Assembly: GCA_030725745.1 (NCBI GenBank)
Contig: JANRFH010000043.1
Location: 1 to 62,757, forward strand
Reading direction: 5' to 3'
Source: Akkermansiaceae bacterium
GTDB lineage: Bacteria > Verrucomicrobiota > Verrucomicrobiia > Verrucomicrobiales > Akkermansiaceae
Length of the DNA stretch: 62,757 nucleotides
Part shown: positions 26,021 to 33,468 of the stretch, in pieces
How positions within the stretch are numbered: position 1 is the first letter of the stretch
Layout: every line of letters starts with the position of its first letter
The notes under the pieces: generated by a model
The model's input: only the letters and a program-made list of their open reading frames with translations
Database searches by the model: none
Told to the model about the DNA's origin: nothing
Translations under genes and position numbers: made by a program

Positions 26021-26833
26021 TTAGCGAGGATTTGGTAATAGCCGTTTCCCATCCGCGCTGAGTGAACGCGTGTCCCATTCATGCGCCTTGATGTGAATCG
26101 GGCGCTCCACATTTTCCAAGAAGTGGGTCGGCCAGATGCTGCCGTCAGATGCTGTTTTAAAATCGGAGAAATCGACCGAGACATCAGCTCCTTTTGTCGT
26201 TTCCACGCCATCGATGGTGAACTGAACCCTTCTAAGCAATTTGCTCTCACTACCGATCCAGGCGATGAACGAATCGCTCTCCGACATACCGAAGCCGGGC
26301 GAAACTTTGCCCTGTATTAACAAACACTCCTCACCCGCTAGCTCCTTTTTGCCCACAATTTCCAAATCCCTTGCCTTTGCGTTGAGCCATGACGAACCGA
26401 AGGTAAATAAGGTATAGGCATCCGCCACCATCGCAGCAGCTTCTTCTTTATCCGAATCGCCATCCACCTTGCCGTTATAGCTTACTTCCGTCTGTGAATC
26501 GGAACTGCGAACCAATTTCGTTCCACCGGGGCCCGAGTGAATCTGCTCCACCAAGCCCCTGCGCGTAAAATAGGTTTCGATAGATTCTTTTCGAAAATCT
26601 CGATCCACAATCACTGGCTGAATCTTCGCCGCAGCATTAGTCCATTCACCCGCATACTCGACTTTCACCGTTTTGTAGCGCTTCCATGGATCACCGGATG
26701 CCCTTGCGGATGAAGCGAGGATCGCCGCAGCATCGCCATTTTCAGCTACCAAGCCCTTGGTGGCACCAGGTTTAGGTAGCGTGGAGCAATTGCAGATGAG
26801 AAACGGTAAAATGAGCAACAGAACGACTTTCAT
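26021..26833 (-). CDS. Probable lipoprotein of unknown function
   Basis: The 270-aa product begins MKVVLLLILPFLICNCSTLP at ATG 26833; the Cys after a hydrophobic run suggests a lipoprotein though the lipobox is not canonical. The rest has YKTVKVEYAGEWTNAAAKIQ, a beta-rich core with LVRSSDSQTEVSYNG, and VSVDFSDFKTASDGSIWPTH, a pattern seen in LolA/outer-membrane-lipoprotein-like folds that bind lipids, but I cannot confirm it. It lies 29 bases after the alpha/beta hydrolase and ends the long minus-strand gene run. Confidence 0.65.
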   Translation of the reverse strand: MKVVLLLILPFLICNCSTLPKPGATKGLVAENGDAAAILASSARASGDPWKRYKTVKVEYAGEWTNAAAKIQPVIVDRDFRKESIETYFTRRGLVEQIHSGPGGTKLVRSSDSQTEVSYNGKVDGDSDKEEAAAMVADAYTLFTFGSSWLNAKARDLEIVGKKELAGEECLLIQGKVSPGFGMSESDSFIAWIGSESKLLRRVQFTIDGVETTKGADVSVDFSDFKTASDGSIWPTHFLENVERPIHIKAHEWDTRSLSADGKRLLPNPR

Positions 26834-26862
26834 GATGCAACATGCAACGCTTCGCGCCCCTG

Positions 26863-27693
26863 TCAAAGATGGCGATCGAGGAAATTGATCGCCGCCTCGA
26901 TGGCCTCATCTTGGCCGAAGAAGGCAGAGATGTGGCCTTTACCTTGGAGCCAAAAGACCTCATGGGGCACGCCGTGCTTGCCCAGTGCGAGCGCCAGCTC
27001 GCTGGTGTGGACTGGCTGCACGAGCTTGTCTTTCGTACCGTGGTAGAGAAATGCCGGAGGACTATTTTTTGTCACATGCATGATCGGCGATGCCTCATCG
27101 ATGCGTTTTTCGTAATTCTCCTCACCTCCGAGGTGTTTCCTGATTAGCCCTCCGTTGGCATAAACGATGAGATCCGATGGAGCCGAACCTGCCACGATAG
27201 CTTTCACATCCGCATCATCTCTGCCCTCTGTCAGTGCAGTGAGTTCTGCGAGATATCCACCCGCCGAAAAACCCCAGACCGCGATGCGATCCGGATCCAC
27301 GCTCTCTTGCTCGGCGTTGTTGCGTAGCCAGCGTATCGATTCCTGCACATCACGCAGCTGGCTGGGATAATCCCAATCGCGGACATTCCGGTAGGTGATG
27401 TTCAGCACGTAATAACCACGATCTGATAGCTTGCGCCCGATCCCGTCCATCAGCCAGCGCCCGTCATCACCTATCTTCACTCCGCCGTGGATCAATACCA
27501 CTGCCGGGTGTTTGCCGTCACCTTCCGGGCGGAAAACATTTCCAGGGATGGCCTCCGCCCAATCAGCCGGTGTGAAAACCACGTCTTTTTTCGTAACTGA
27601 ACCCACCCCGCCGCCGCCGATGCAAGCGTTCAGCAGCAGAACGGAGCAGCAAACTGCAAACAAGGAGCATGCCGAAAAGTGAAAGCCCGCCAT
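26863..27693 (-). CDS. Lipoprotein alpha/beta hydrolase (BD-FAE/carboxylesterase-like)
   Basis: The 276-aa protein has a signal peptide with a good lipobox (LLLNAC). The hydrolase domain shows HPAVVLIHGGVKIGDDG, YVLNITYRNVRDWDYPSQLR, the nucleophile elbow WGFSAGGYL, GTKDKLVQP with the Asp, and GKGHISAFF with the His. The HGG and GxSxGG motifs are those of the hormone-sensitive-lipase/BD-FAE group, which deacylates small esters or polysaccharides. The start at ATG 27693 shares one base with the stop of the upstream paralog (TGATG), so it is coupled to that operon. Outer-membrane or periplasmic location is likely. Confidence 0.85.
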   Translation of the reverse strand: MAGFHFSACSLFAVCCSVLLLNACIGGGGVGSVTKKDVVFTPADWAEAIPGNVFRPEGDGKHPAVVLIHGGVKIGDDGRWLMDGIGRKLSDRGYYVLNITYRNVRDWDYPSQLRDVQESIRWLRNNAEQESVDPDRIAVWGFSAGGYLAELTALTEGRDDADVKAIVAGSAPSDLIVYANGGLIRKHLGGEENYEKRIDEASPIMHVTKNSPPAFLYHGTKDKLVQPVHTSELALALGKHGVPHEVFWLQGKGHISAFFGQDEAIEAAINFLDRHL

Positions 27694-29072
27694 CACCACT
27701 CCTTGTCCAACCGCATTTTCTCCATGTTGCGGTCGTAGATATTGAACTCGATGCGCTTGAACGCACCTTTAAGAAACTCCGCGTCACCGAAGTTCTGGCT
27801 GAAGCCTAGGATCTTCCCGTCCTCCACGCCATCCAGCCGGAAGACCAGACGCGTTCCGTCGGATAGAGTCGCGCGGACATCGCCACGGTTCCTCTTCGGC
27901 GTCTCCATATCAGCCTCTTTTAGAATGATGTTCTTGAGTCGCGAAACCGGAAACTTCACTTCGGAGAGAGGTGTCTTCAGGGTGATTTCCTCGCCCTCGA
28001 TACCAGTGACCTCGCCCTCGATCGTATCACCGTTCCGCAAGACCATCCGCCCTTCGGGAACGACGTCCTTCTTTTCCTCCACTTCCTCTTCGTCACCGAA
28101 ATCGATCCCGCCCCCAAAGCGCATGGCTCCGCGCCTCTGGTTCGGCACTTCATCATAGTTCCCGTCCCAACTCGTCACCTCAATGTTGGAAATCTTCAGC
28201 GGCGAACGATCCTGTGCGATGAAATGGAAGCCTTTGCCGATGCTTTCCTTATCAACTTCGTTGTCCTCCCAGATATCCACCATCTCACCATCCACGTAGA
28301 GCAGGATCTTGCCGGTCTTCGTGCTCGCCTTGATCTCGATGTGCGCCTTCTCATTCTCCCTGAGTTGACCCGCATTTGTGGTATGACCAAGCCACGCATT
28401 CGAGCCGCCTTTCTTCACATGCACGGAGTTTCCTTGGAAAACCATCTCATAGCCCCCCTTGGGATTGTTCCCTTCGACATCAGTAGAAAGGAACACGATC
28501 CTCGGGCGGAAAGCTCCCCGCCATGTGGCATCGAAGGCGATGCTAAATTCATCGGGAAAGCCGATTTCACGTGCCGCGCCGCCAGTCGAAAGTGATTGCA
28601 GGACGCCGGCCTTAAACGTCCAAGCGCTTTCATCCGTCAACGTCCACTCGTCTAGGCTGTTGGGGCCGCGATAGAAATAATCCGATGCCTGAGTGATCTT
28701 GACCGACTTCACATTGACCCTGCGGAAAACCATTTCCCCGGCATACCAAGTATCCAAGCGTATTTCTTCGTTCGTCAGACCTATTAGCGCACCTTGAATG
28801 GAATCCCCGTTAGTCATTTCCAGTGTCGCCTCGTGGGCTGCACCCGCCTTTTCTGGCTTCTCTACGCCAGATGGCATATTGAGATCCATGACGTAGCGGA
28901 TGTCGAATTCCGCAGGCTCCTTGAGGATCTGTGACTGCCATGTCAGCTTCTCCACTGACAGGCCTAAGACTTCTCCGGTGAGCTGATCACCATTCGAGAA
29001 ACGCACCACGGAGGCGTCTTCCTGAGCGTGACAGGAAACGGCTAGCATGAGGATGGCGATAGGTATTTTCAT
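27693..29072 (-). CDS. Exported 'NGD-module'/lectin-like protein, paralog 3
   Basis: The 459-aa protein has a signal peptide (MKIPIAILMLAVSCHAQED), two small beta modules (FSNGDQLTGEVLGL; MTNGDSIQGALIGL), a central domain of about 200 residues starting FYRGPNSLDEWTL and running to ILLYVDGEMVDIWED, which looks like a concanavalin-A/DUF1080-type jelly roll, then a Glu-rich linker and two more modules (LRNGDTIEGEVTGI; LSDGTRLVFRLDGV). Each module resembles a small SH3-like barrel. Sugar or wall binding is plausible from the jelly roll. It shares architecture with the next two genes upstream. The stop and start of neighbours overlap by 1 nt. Confidence 0.75.
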   Translation of the reverse strand: MKIPIAILMLAVSCHAQEDASVVRFSNGDQLTGEVLGLSVEKLTWQSQILKEPAEFDIRYVMDLNMPSGVEKPEKAGAAHEATLEMTNGDSIQGALIGLTNEEIRLDTWYAGEMVFRRVNVKSVKITQASDYFYRGPNSLDEWTLTDESAWTFKAGVLQSLSTGGAAREIGFPDEFSIAFDATWRGAFRPRIVFLSTDVEGNNPKGGYEMVFQGNSVHVKKGGSNAWLGHTTNAGQLRENEKAHIEIKASTKTGKILLYVDGEMVDIWEDNEVDKESIGKGFHFIAQDRSPLKISNIEVTSWDGNYDEVPNQRRGAMRFGGGIDFGDEEEVEEKKDVVPEGRMVLRNGDTIEGEVTGIEGEEITLKTPLSEVKFPVSRLKNIILKEADMETPKRNRGDVRATLSDGTRLVFRLDGVEDGKILGFSQNFGDAEFLKGAFKRIEFNIYDRNMEKMRLDKEW

Positions 29073-30415
29073 CACTCTTCTACAGGGTTGGCTTTGGGTA
29101 TATCGCGTTTTTCAAGAGCGGTGATCCCGGCTCTATTCACTTCCACTTCTCCGAGCAAAGGATGCTTAGCCTTGACCGTCTCCGACTCGAACACACAGGA
29201 CGCAAGTTTCAATTCTCCGTTTCCGCGTAGCCGTAGAATGAGCCCTTCTTTATCACTGGAGGATTCTTCACTACCCTCAAAAAATATCGTGGAAACCTCG
29301 CTCTCAGGGAGGAGGAGGGGTTCTTTTTGGAAATCGCTTTTAAACTCATAAACTGTCGTATCACCTTCCGGCCGGATCGAAAGCAACTTACCGCCCCACC
29401 TCTCGCCAGAGCGCCCGATCATCGCATCAGAAGTTCCGTCACCCCTCTCCTCACTGCGGTGCCTGTCGCTGCGTTCGTCCCATTCCACCAGCTGGATTTG
29501 GGAAATAGTCTGGGAGCTATTTTGCGATGCACGGTTCGTCAGGGTAAGCCCCGAGCCATTCGGAATATCCGACAAGGGATCAGTGAAACGCCCTTCCAAG
29601 GTGCCATCGAGATAAAGATGCAACAAACCGCGCCCGAGGTCGCCGCGTATTTCCACTTCTAGTGTGTTTCCAGAAAAACGATCCGCCGCGCGACCCAGCA
29701 TCATGATGGGCTTGCTCTTGCGCAGTTCCTTTGAGTCACGGAAAATGCTCAGGCTGGAGCCGTTAAAATCAAAATAATACCTATCATCGATCCCGCCTTT
29801 TCCCGGCGCGGTATCGGCGAACGCAAACCTGAAATTTGGCTGCTGCGTCCATTCCATACGGAAGCGCAGGATGAACTTCTCGGGCATTTCTACATCACGC
29901 GTGAGCGTTCCCGAACCTTCTGCCGTGAGTCCGCTGGAATCCGCCGTCCATACCTGAGTGCCGCCCTTTTGCTCCCATCCGGTGAGGCTATCCCCACCAG
30001 AATAAATCTCTTTTTCAGCAAATATTCCGAGCTGAACTGAAGAGATCAACTCCCTAGGAATCCATACCTCTCCAAGATCCGGTGAAGAGGCCTTCATGCC
30101 TGCGTCGTCGAGACCGTTGATTGTGACGGGCAGCACATCCCCATTGATGAGCTCCACCCGCTGACCGGGGATCTCGCTTTCGCTTGCCGTATTTTCCTCA
30201 AAGCCGACGTGCTTGACCATTTCACCCAGCAGCAGCAGCGGCTTTTTCGATAGCGAAGAGACTAGGGTGATTGTTCCTGAGTCGTCCATCGCCATCAACT
30301 CACCGGTGAGGGAACAGCCATCGCTCAGCGAAATATCCGCCGCCTGCACTGGGAGCGTAAATAGTGCGACTAAAGCGGCCGCCCGCTTCAGGTTAAAATT
30401 CCAAGTCCCAGTCAT
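29072..30415 (-). CDS. Exported 'NGD-module'/lectin-like protein, paralog 2
   Basis: The 447-aa protein has the same order of parts as its two neighbours: signal peptide (LKRAAALVALFTLPVQA), two modules (LSDGCSLTGELMAM; LINGDVLPVTINGL), a central lectin-like domain (IYSGGDSLTGWEQKGG to LLHLYLDGTLEGRF), and two weaker C-terminal modules (RWGGKLLSIRPEGD; LRGNGELKLASCVF). It overlaps the preceding gene by 23 nt. Sequence identity with the neighbours looks low, so the triplication is old. Function unknown; envelope location is inferred from the signal peptide. Confidence 0.72.
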   Translation of the reverse strand: MTGTWNFNLKRAAALVALFTLPVQAADISLSDGCSLTGELMAMDDSGTITLVSSLSKKPLLLLGEMVKHVGFEENTASESEIPGQRVELINGDVLPVTINGLDDAGMKASSPDLGEVWIPRELISSVQLGIFAEKEIYSGGDSLTGWEQKGGTQVWTADSSGLTAEGSGTLTRDVEMPEKFILRFRMEWTQQPNFRFAFADTAPGKGGIDDRYYFDFNGSSLSIFRDSKELRKSKPIMMLGRAADRFSGNTLEVEIRGDLGRGLLHLYLDGTLEGRFTDPLSDIPNGSGLTLTNRASQNSSQTISQIQLVEWDERSDRHRSEERGDGTSDAMIGRSGERWGGKLLSIRPEGDTTVYEFKSDFQKEPLLLPESEVSTIFFEGSEESSSDKEGLILRLRGNGELKLASCVFESETVKAKHPLLGEVEVNRAGITALEKRDIPKANPVEE

Positions 30416-31865
30416 CGAGAAAGCTTTCGGTTTCCTCGATTTCCAGCATTACTGCGGAATCGAGCTTGATATCAATCTCACCGGCGCAGCCGCTGAGTAT
30501 CTTGAGATTTTTGTCATCACCGCTCAGCGGCTTGCCGGTGATCCGGCCGAGCGGGTGAAGCCTAACTTTCATGCTCTCGGTCGTTTCCTCGTCTTTCTTC
30601 GCCAATCCAGATTGCGCGAAACGCACTTCCGCCACATCCGCGATGGGGAACTCAAAATTTCCGTAGCGGCTCTCCAGTTGCAACAAGCCATCATGCAGGC
30701 CTTTGATTTTTCCGGCGAAACGATCCGTCCCGTTCGCGAGTAGCACGATATCCGCATCATCAACCTGAAGGCTGCGCGCTGAGTCCGGCATACCATTCCA
30801 CTCCGCCACGATCACTTCGGAAAGGCGCGCAGGAGAATCATCTGCCTGAACTGCGAAGCCGAGGCCTCCGCCAAGCCCCGCATAGGATTCGCCGCCCTCA
30901 CCCAGTTCGCTCCATTGTGCGATGAACTCCCCGTTGATAAAAAACATGATCTCGCCGCTGTCACGGTTGCACCTCATTTCCACTGAGGCAGTGCCTGTAT
31001 CGCCTAGTCCCACGCCGCTGCTAACCATCTGCACTGGCTCCATGCGCGGGTTTCCATCTTTGTCGAAGGACGTTCGGAACAGACGTAAATAATTCGAGTA
31101 AAGGTGGAGCACATAGCTATTTCCAAAAAGTCCCGGCAGGCCTGCGGCACGCCCCCCTTTCACCTCATTGCCATCTTCGTCCAGCTTCGGCTCAGGCTGT
31201 TTAAAATCTGCATGGAAGGCGATGGCCATCTGCAGGCGATTTTTCCATGCGATATCAAATCGAATGATAGAGCGCGCAGGCATTTCCTCTTTCAAAACAA
31301 GCGCGGTGCCAGTGCCTTTATCTTTCCAATACCATGCGGAACCGGAAAAATTCCATCTTGAGATCCCGTCCTCTTCTTCAGCGTTTTCATCCGGAGCTGG
31401 AATCCCCTCCGGATGCTCGGTATCAATCATCTTCCACTCTTTTTCGTCGAATGGCCCTTGGTAAATGATCCGGCCACCCAGTGGCGTGGGTGCCAGCAGA
31501 CCTACCTTGTTGCGGGGAATTTCAATCGTCCCGCCAAACTCCGTATCAAGCAGTAGGCGGGTATCGTCCATATCGCGGATGACACCCGGGATGCGGTCTC
31601 CATTTATCGTGCCGATGTGAGAAAGACCTCCCAGCGATTTTTCAGGCCTGCCGCCACGCAGCACGATGCGGCGGAGATCGGAGGTTTTGAATTTCACCAC
31701 TTCACCTACATCATCGCGCTTCCACAGCACAGATTGACCCTCCATGCCGGAGTAGCTGCCGTGAAGTTTGTCGCCATTGGAGAAGCTCATCATATCATCC
31801 CTCAGCTCCTCCGCACCTGCGAGATGCGCGAAGAGAAGTAGAAAGATGACGGGGTTCATTCTCAT
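30393..31865 (-). CDS. Exported 'NGD-module'/lectin-like protein, paralog 1
   Basis: The 490-aa protein has a signal peptide (MNPVIFLLLFAHLAGAEE), modules FSNGDKLHGSYSGM and TINGDRIPGVIRDM, a central domain from IIYQGPFDEKEWKMID to IMFFINGEFIAQW, and C-terminal modules ANGTDRFAGKIKGL and LHPLGRITGKPLSG. The strand-rich module pattern 'NGD-x-L-x-G ... L...G ... IP...V' repeats in all three paralogs. Its ATG overlaps the toroid-protein stop by 4 nt. It probably works outside the cytoplasm with that protein. Confidence 0.74.
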   Translation of the reverse strand: MRMNPVIFLLLFAHLAGAEELRDDMMSFSNGDKLHGSYSGMEGQSVLWKRDDVGEVVKFKTSDLRRIVLRGGRPEKSLGGLSHIGTINGDRIPGVIRDMDDTRLLLDTEFGGTIEIPRNKVGLLAPTPLGGRIIYQGPFDEKEWKMIDTEHPEGIPAPDENAEEEDGISRWNFSGSAWYWKDKGTGTALVLKEEMPARSIIRFDIAWKNRLQMAIAFHADFKQPEPKLDEDGNEVKGGRAAGLPGLFGNSYVLHLYSNYLRLFRTSFDKDGNPRMEPVQMVSSGVGLGDTGTASVEMRCNRDSGEIMFFINGEFIAQWSELGEGGESYAGLGGGLGFAVQADDSPARLSEVIVAEWNGMPDSARSLQVDDADIVLLANGTDRFAGKIKGLHDGLLQLESRYGNFEFPIADVAEVRFAQSGLAKKDEETTESMKVRLHPLGRITGKPLSGDDKNLKILSGCAGEIDIKLDSAVMLEIEETESFLDDWDLEF

Positions 31866-32851
31866 TTTTCGTAGATTGGCAGATATCGGTAGTTCAATGC
31901 CAGCGACAAAAGCGCACCGGCGGTGCTAAATGCCTGACCTTGGTTCCCGGGAAAGGAGCCGTCTGGCGATTGGATCGTACCAAGATAGCGCATATTCCGC
32001 GCATTCCAATCCTCCCACAGCTCCTCATCCGCATGGAAGAGCGCCTGAGACATGTAGTATTCGAAGTAGTAGGGGTAATACCTGTCGCGGAAATCGAGGT
32101 TCTTCTTCAAGTAGGCGACGCTGGCCTGGTAGCCCTTCGAGTCAGTCTCCTTCGCAAGAGCAAGGCACAGCACACCGATGGCCGTAAGGGTGGGCTTGCC
32201 ACCTGCCGATGAAGTATAACCGTAGGAACCATCGCTTCCGCGGCAGCTAGAGAGGTAGGAAAGGCCTTTTTTGATCGCCTGATCCGGCACCTTGATACCC
32301 GCATTTCGTGCCGCGAAAAGGCTAACCATCTGGCAGCCCGTCACCGTCGTATCCGCATCCCGGCTTTCAGGGCCGTAACGCCATGCTCCGAAGCGATTTT
32401 TGCTCTGCGAGCTGAGTATGAGATCGATGGATTTCTGCAGCGTCTTCGCAAGTTCCGGGTGTTCCAGCACTCCATAGCATTCCGCCAGCGCCTTGGTGGC
32501 GAATGCATGGTTATACATGCTGTTGCCAATGTAGCCGTTGCCGGGATTCTGCTTTGAAATCATGTAATCGATGCCCTTGCTGATGAGTCCGGCGAATTCG
32601 CCGTTGTTCGGATCTTCGCCATGAGCGAGGAAGGCGGCGATGCAGAGACCCACGACACCCGGCTCGCTGCCAGAGTTATCGCTCCATGCCCCTTCCGCGT
32701 TCTGCTTTTCTGCAAGGTAGCGTAGGCCGCGCTCATAAATGAGATCCACCTGCGCAGGGATACTATCGTCCCTCCGATTCAGCAAATCCTGCGCACGCAC
32801 CGAGGCCAGCGATCCAGCACAGAGGGAGAGAAAAAAACGCCTATCCATCAT
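31862..32851 (-). CDS. Exported alpha/alpha-toroid (prenyltransferase/squalene-oxidase repeat) protein
   Basis: The 329-aa protein starts MMDRRFFLSLCAGSLASVRA, an RR-containing export signal that may use Tat. The rest has QW-like repeats (YLAEKQNAEGAW; QSKNRFGAWRYG; CRGSDGSYGY; IQSPDGSFPG) typical of the squalene-cyclase/prenyltransferase toroid fold. The place of the cyclase acid motif DXDDTA reads DADTTVTG, so cyclase chemistry is unlikely, and the length is half that of SHC. Such toroids in Planctomycetes and Verrucomicrobiota often lie in operons with large membrane proteins; the role may be binding. It overlaps both neighbours by 4 nt. Confidence 0.83.
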   Translation of the reverse strand: MMDRRFFLSLCAGSLASVRAQDLLNRRDDSIPAQVDLIYERGLRYLAEKQNAEGAWSDNSGSEPGVVGLCIAAFLAHGEDPNNGEFAGLISKGIDYMISKQNPGNGYIGNSMYNHAFATKALAECYGVLEHPELAKTLQKSIDLILSSQSKNRFGAWRYGPESRDADTTVTGCQMVSLFAARNAGIKVPDQAIKKGLSYLSSCRGSDGSYGYTSSAGGKPTLTAIGVLCLALAKETDSKGYQASVAYLKKNLDFRDRYYPYYFEYYMSQALFHADEELWEDWNARNMRYLGTIQSPDGSFPGNQGQAFSTAGALLSLALNYRYLPIYEK

Positions 32852-33468
32852 TTCGACTGCTCCTCCAGACCACGGTTGTATGCATCGAGAGCCTTCTGAA
32901 ATTCGTTGGGCAGGCTTTTCCCGGCATTGCCTGCGGCTTTAGGGACTGTGCGCTCCTCAACTTTCCCGCCAGACGCGCCGTCCTCACCGGAATTTTCCGC
33001 ATTGGAATCCCCGGTCATCCCCTGCCCTGCCTTGTCGCCAGGTTTCTTTCCGGGCTGGTCACCTTCGCCCTCCTTCTTGCCCATCATGCGCTCCATCATG
33101 TCCATCATCGCACTGCCTTCTTCTCCGGACTCGCCCTGTTGTTGCTTAGCCTTTGCAGCCGCATGGATCAACTCGATGATCTCCGTCTGCGCCGCAATCG
33201 TTTCACCGCCGGTATCTGTATCTGCTAGGTAATCGGTGGTCTCGTCCATGATGCCCTCAACCTGATCGAGCAACGCGATGACCTCAGGAATCGTCTGCTC
33301 TATCACTAACTGCTGCACATCCGCAGAAAGCTCGTCCTGCTCATCCGCAAGCTTTTCTGAGCCCTCCGCATGCTGCTCCAGCACCGAGCGCACATCCTCC
33401 GCTTCATCGGCGGCGAAGGACATTCCTCCGAGTAGAGTGATTAAGAAAATGGTGGAATGGGCTTTCAT
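32848..33468 (-). CDS. Exported acidic coiled/low-complexity protein
   Basis: A 206-aa protein with a signal peptide (MKAHSTIFLITLLGGMSFAA). The first half is helical and acidic (EDVRSVLEQHAEGSEKLADE; DELSADVQQLVIEQTIPEVI). The middle has AAKAKQQQGESGEEGSAMMD and MMERMMGKKEGEGDQ, then a Gly/Ser/Asn-rich linker and a C-terminal helix PNEFQKALDAYNRGLEEQSK. The helices may pair with the coiled coil of the large protein encoded just upstream. Overlaps of 4 nt on both sides show coupling. Confidence 0.72.
   Translation of the reverse strand: MKAHSTIFLITLLGGMSFAADEAEDVRSVLEQHAEGSEKLADEQDELSADVQQLVIEQTIPEVIALLDQVEGIMDETTDYLADTDTGGETIAAQTEIIELIHAAAKAKQQQGESGEEGSAMMDMMERMMGKKEGEGDQPGKKPGDKAGQGMTGDSNAENSGEDGASGGKVEERTVPKAAGNAGKSLPNEFQKALDAYNRGLEEQSK

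Noticed and set aside
31862-32851. Squalene-hopene cyclase
   Set aside because: It has half the normal length, an export signal, and DADTT in place of the catalytic DXDDTA.
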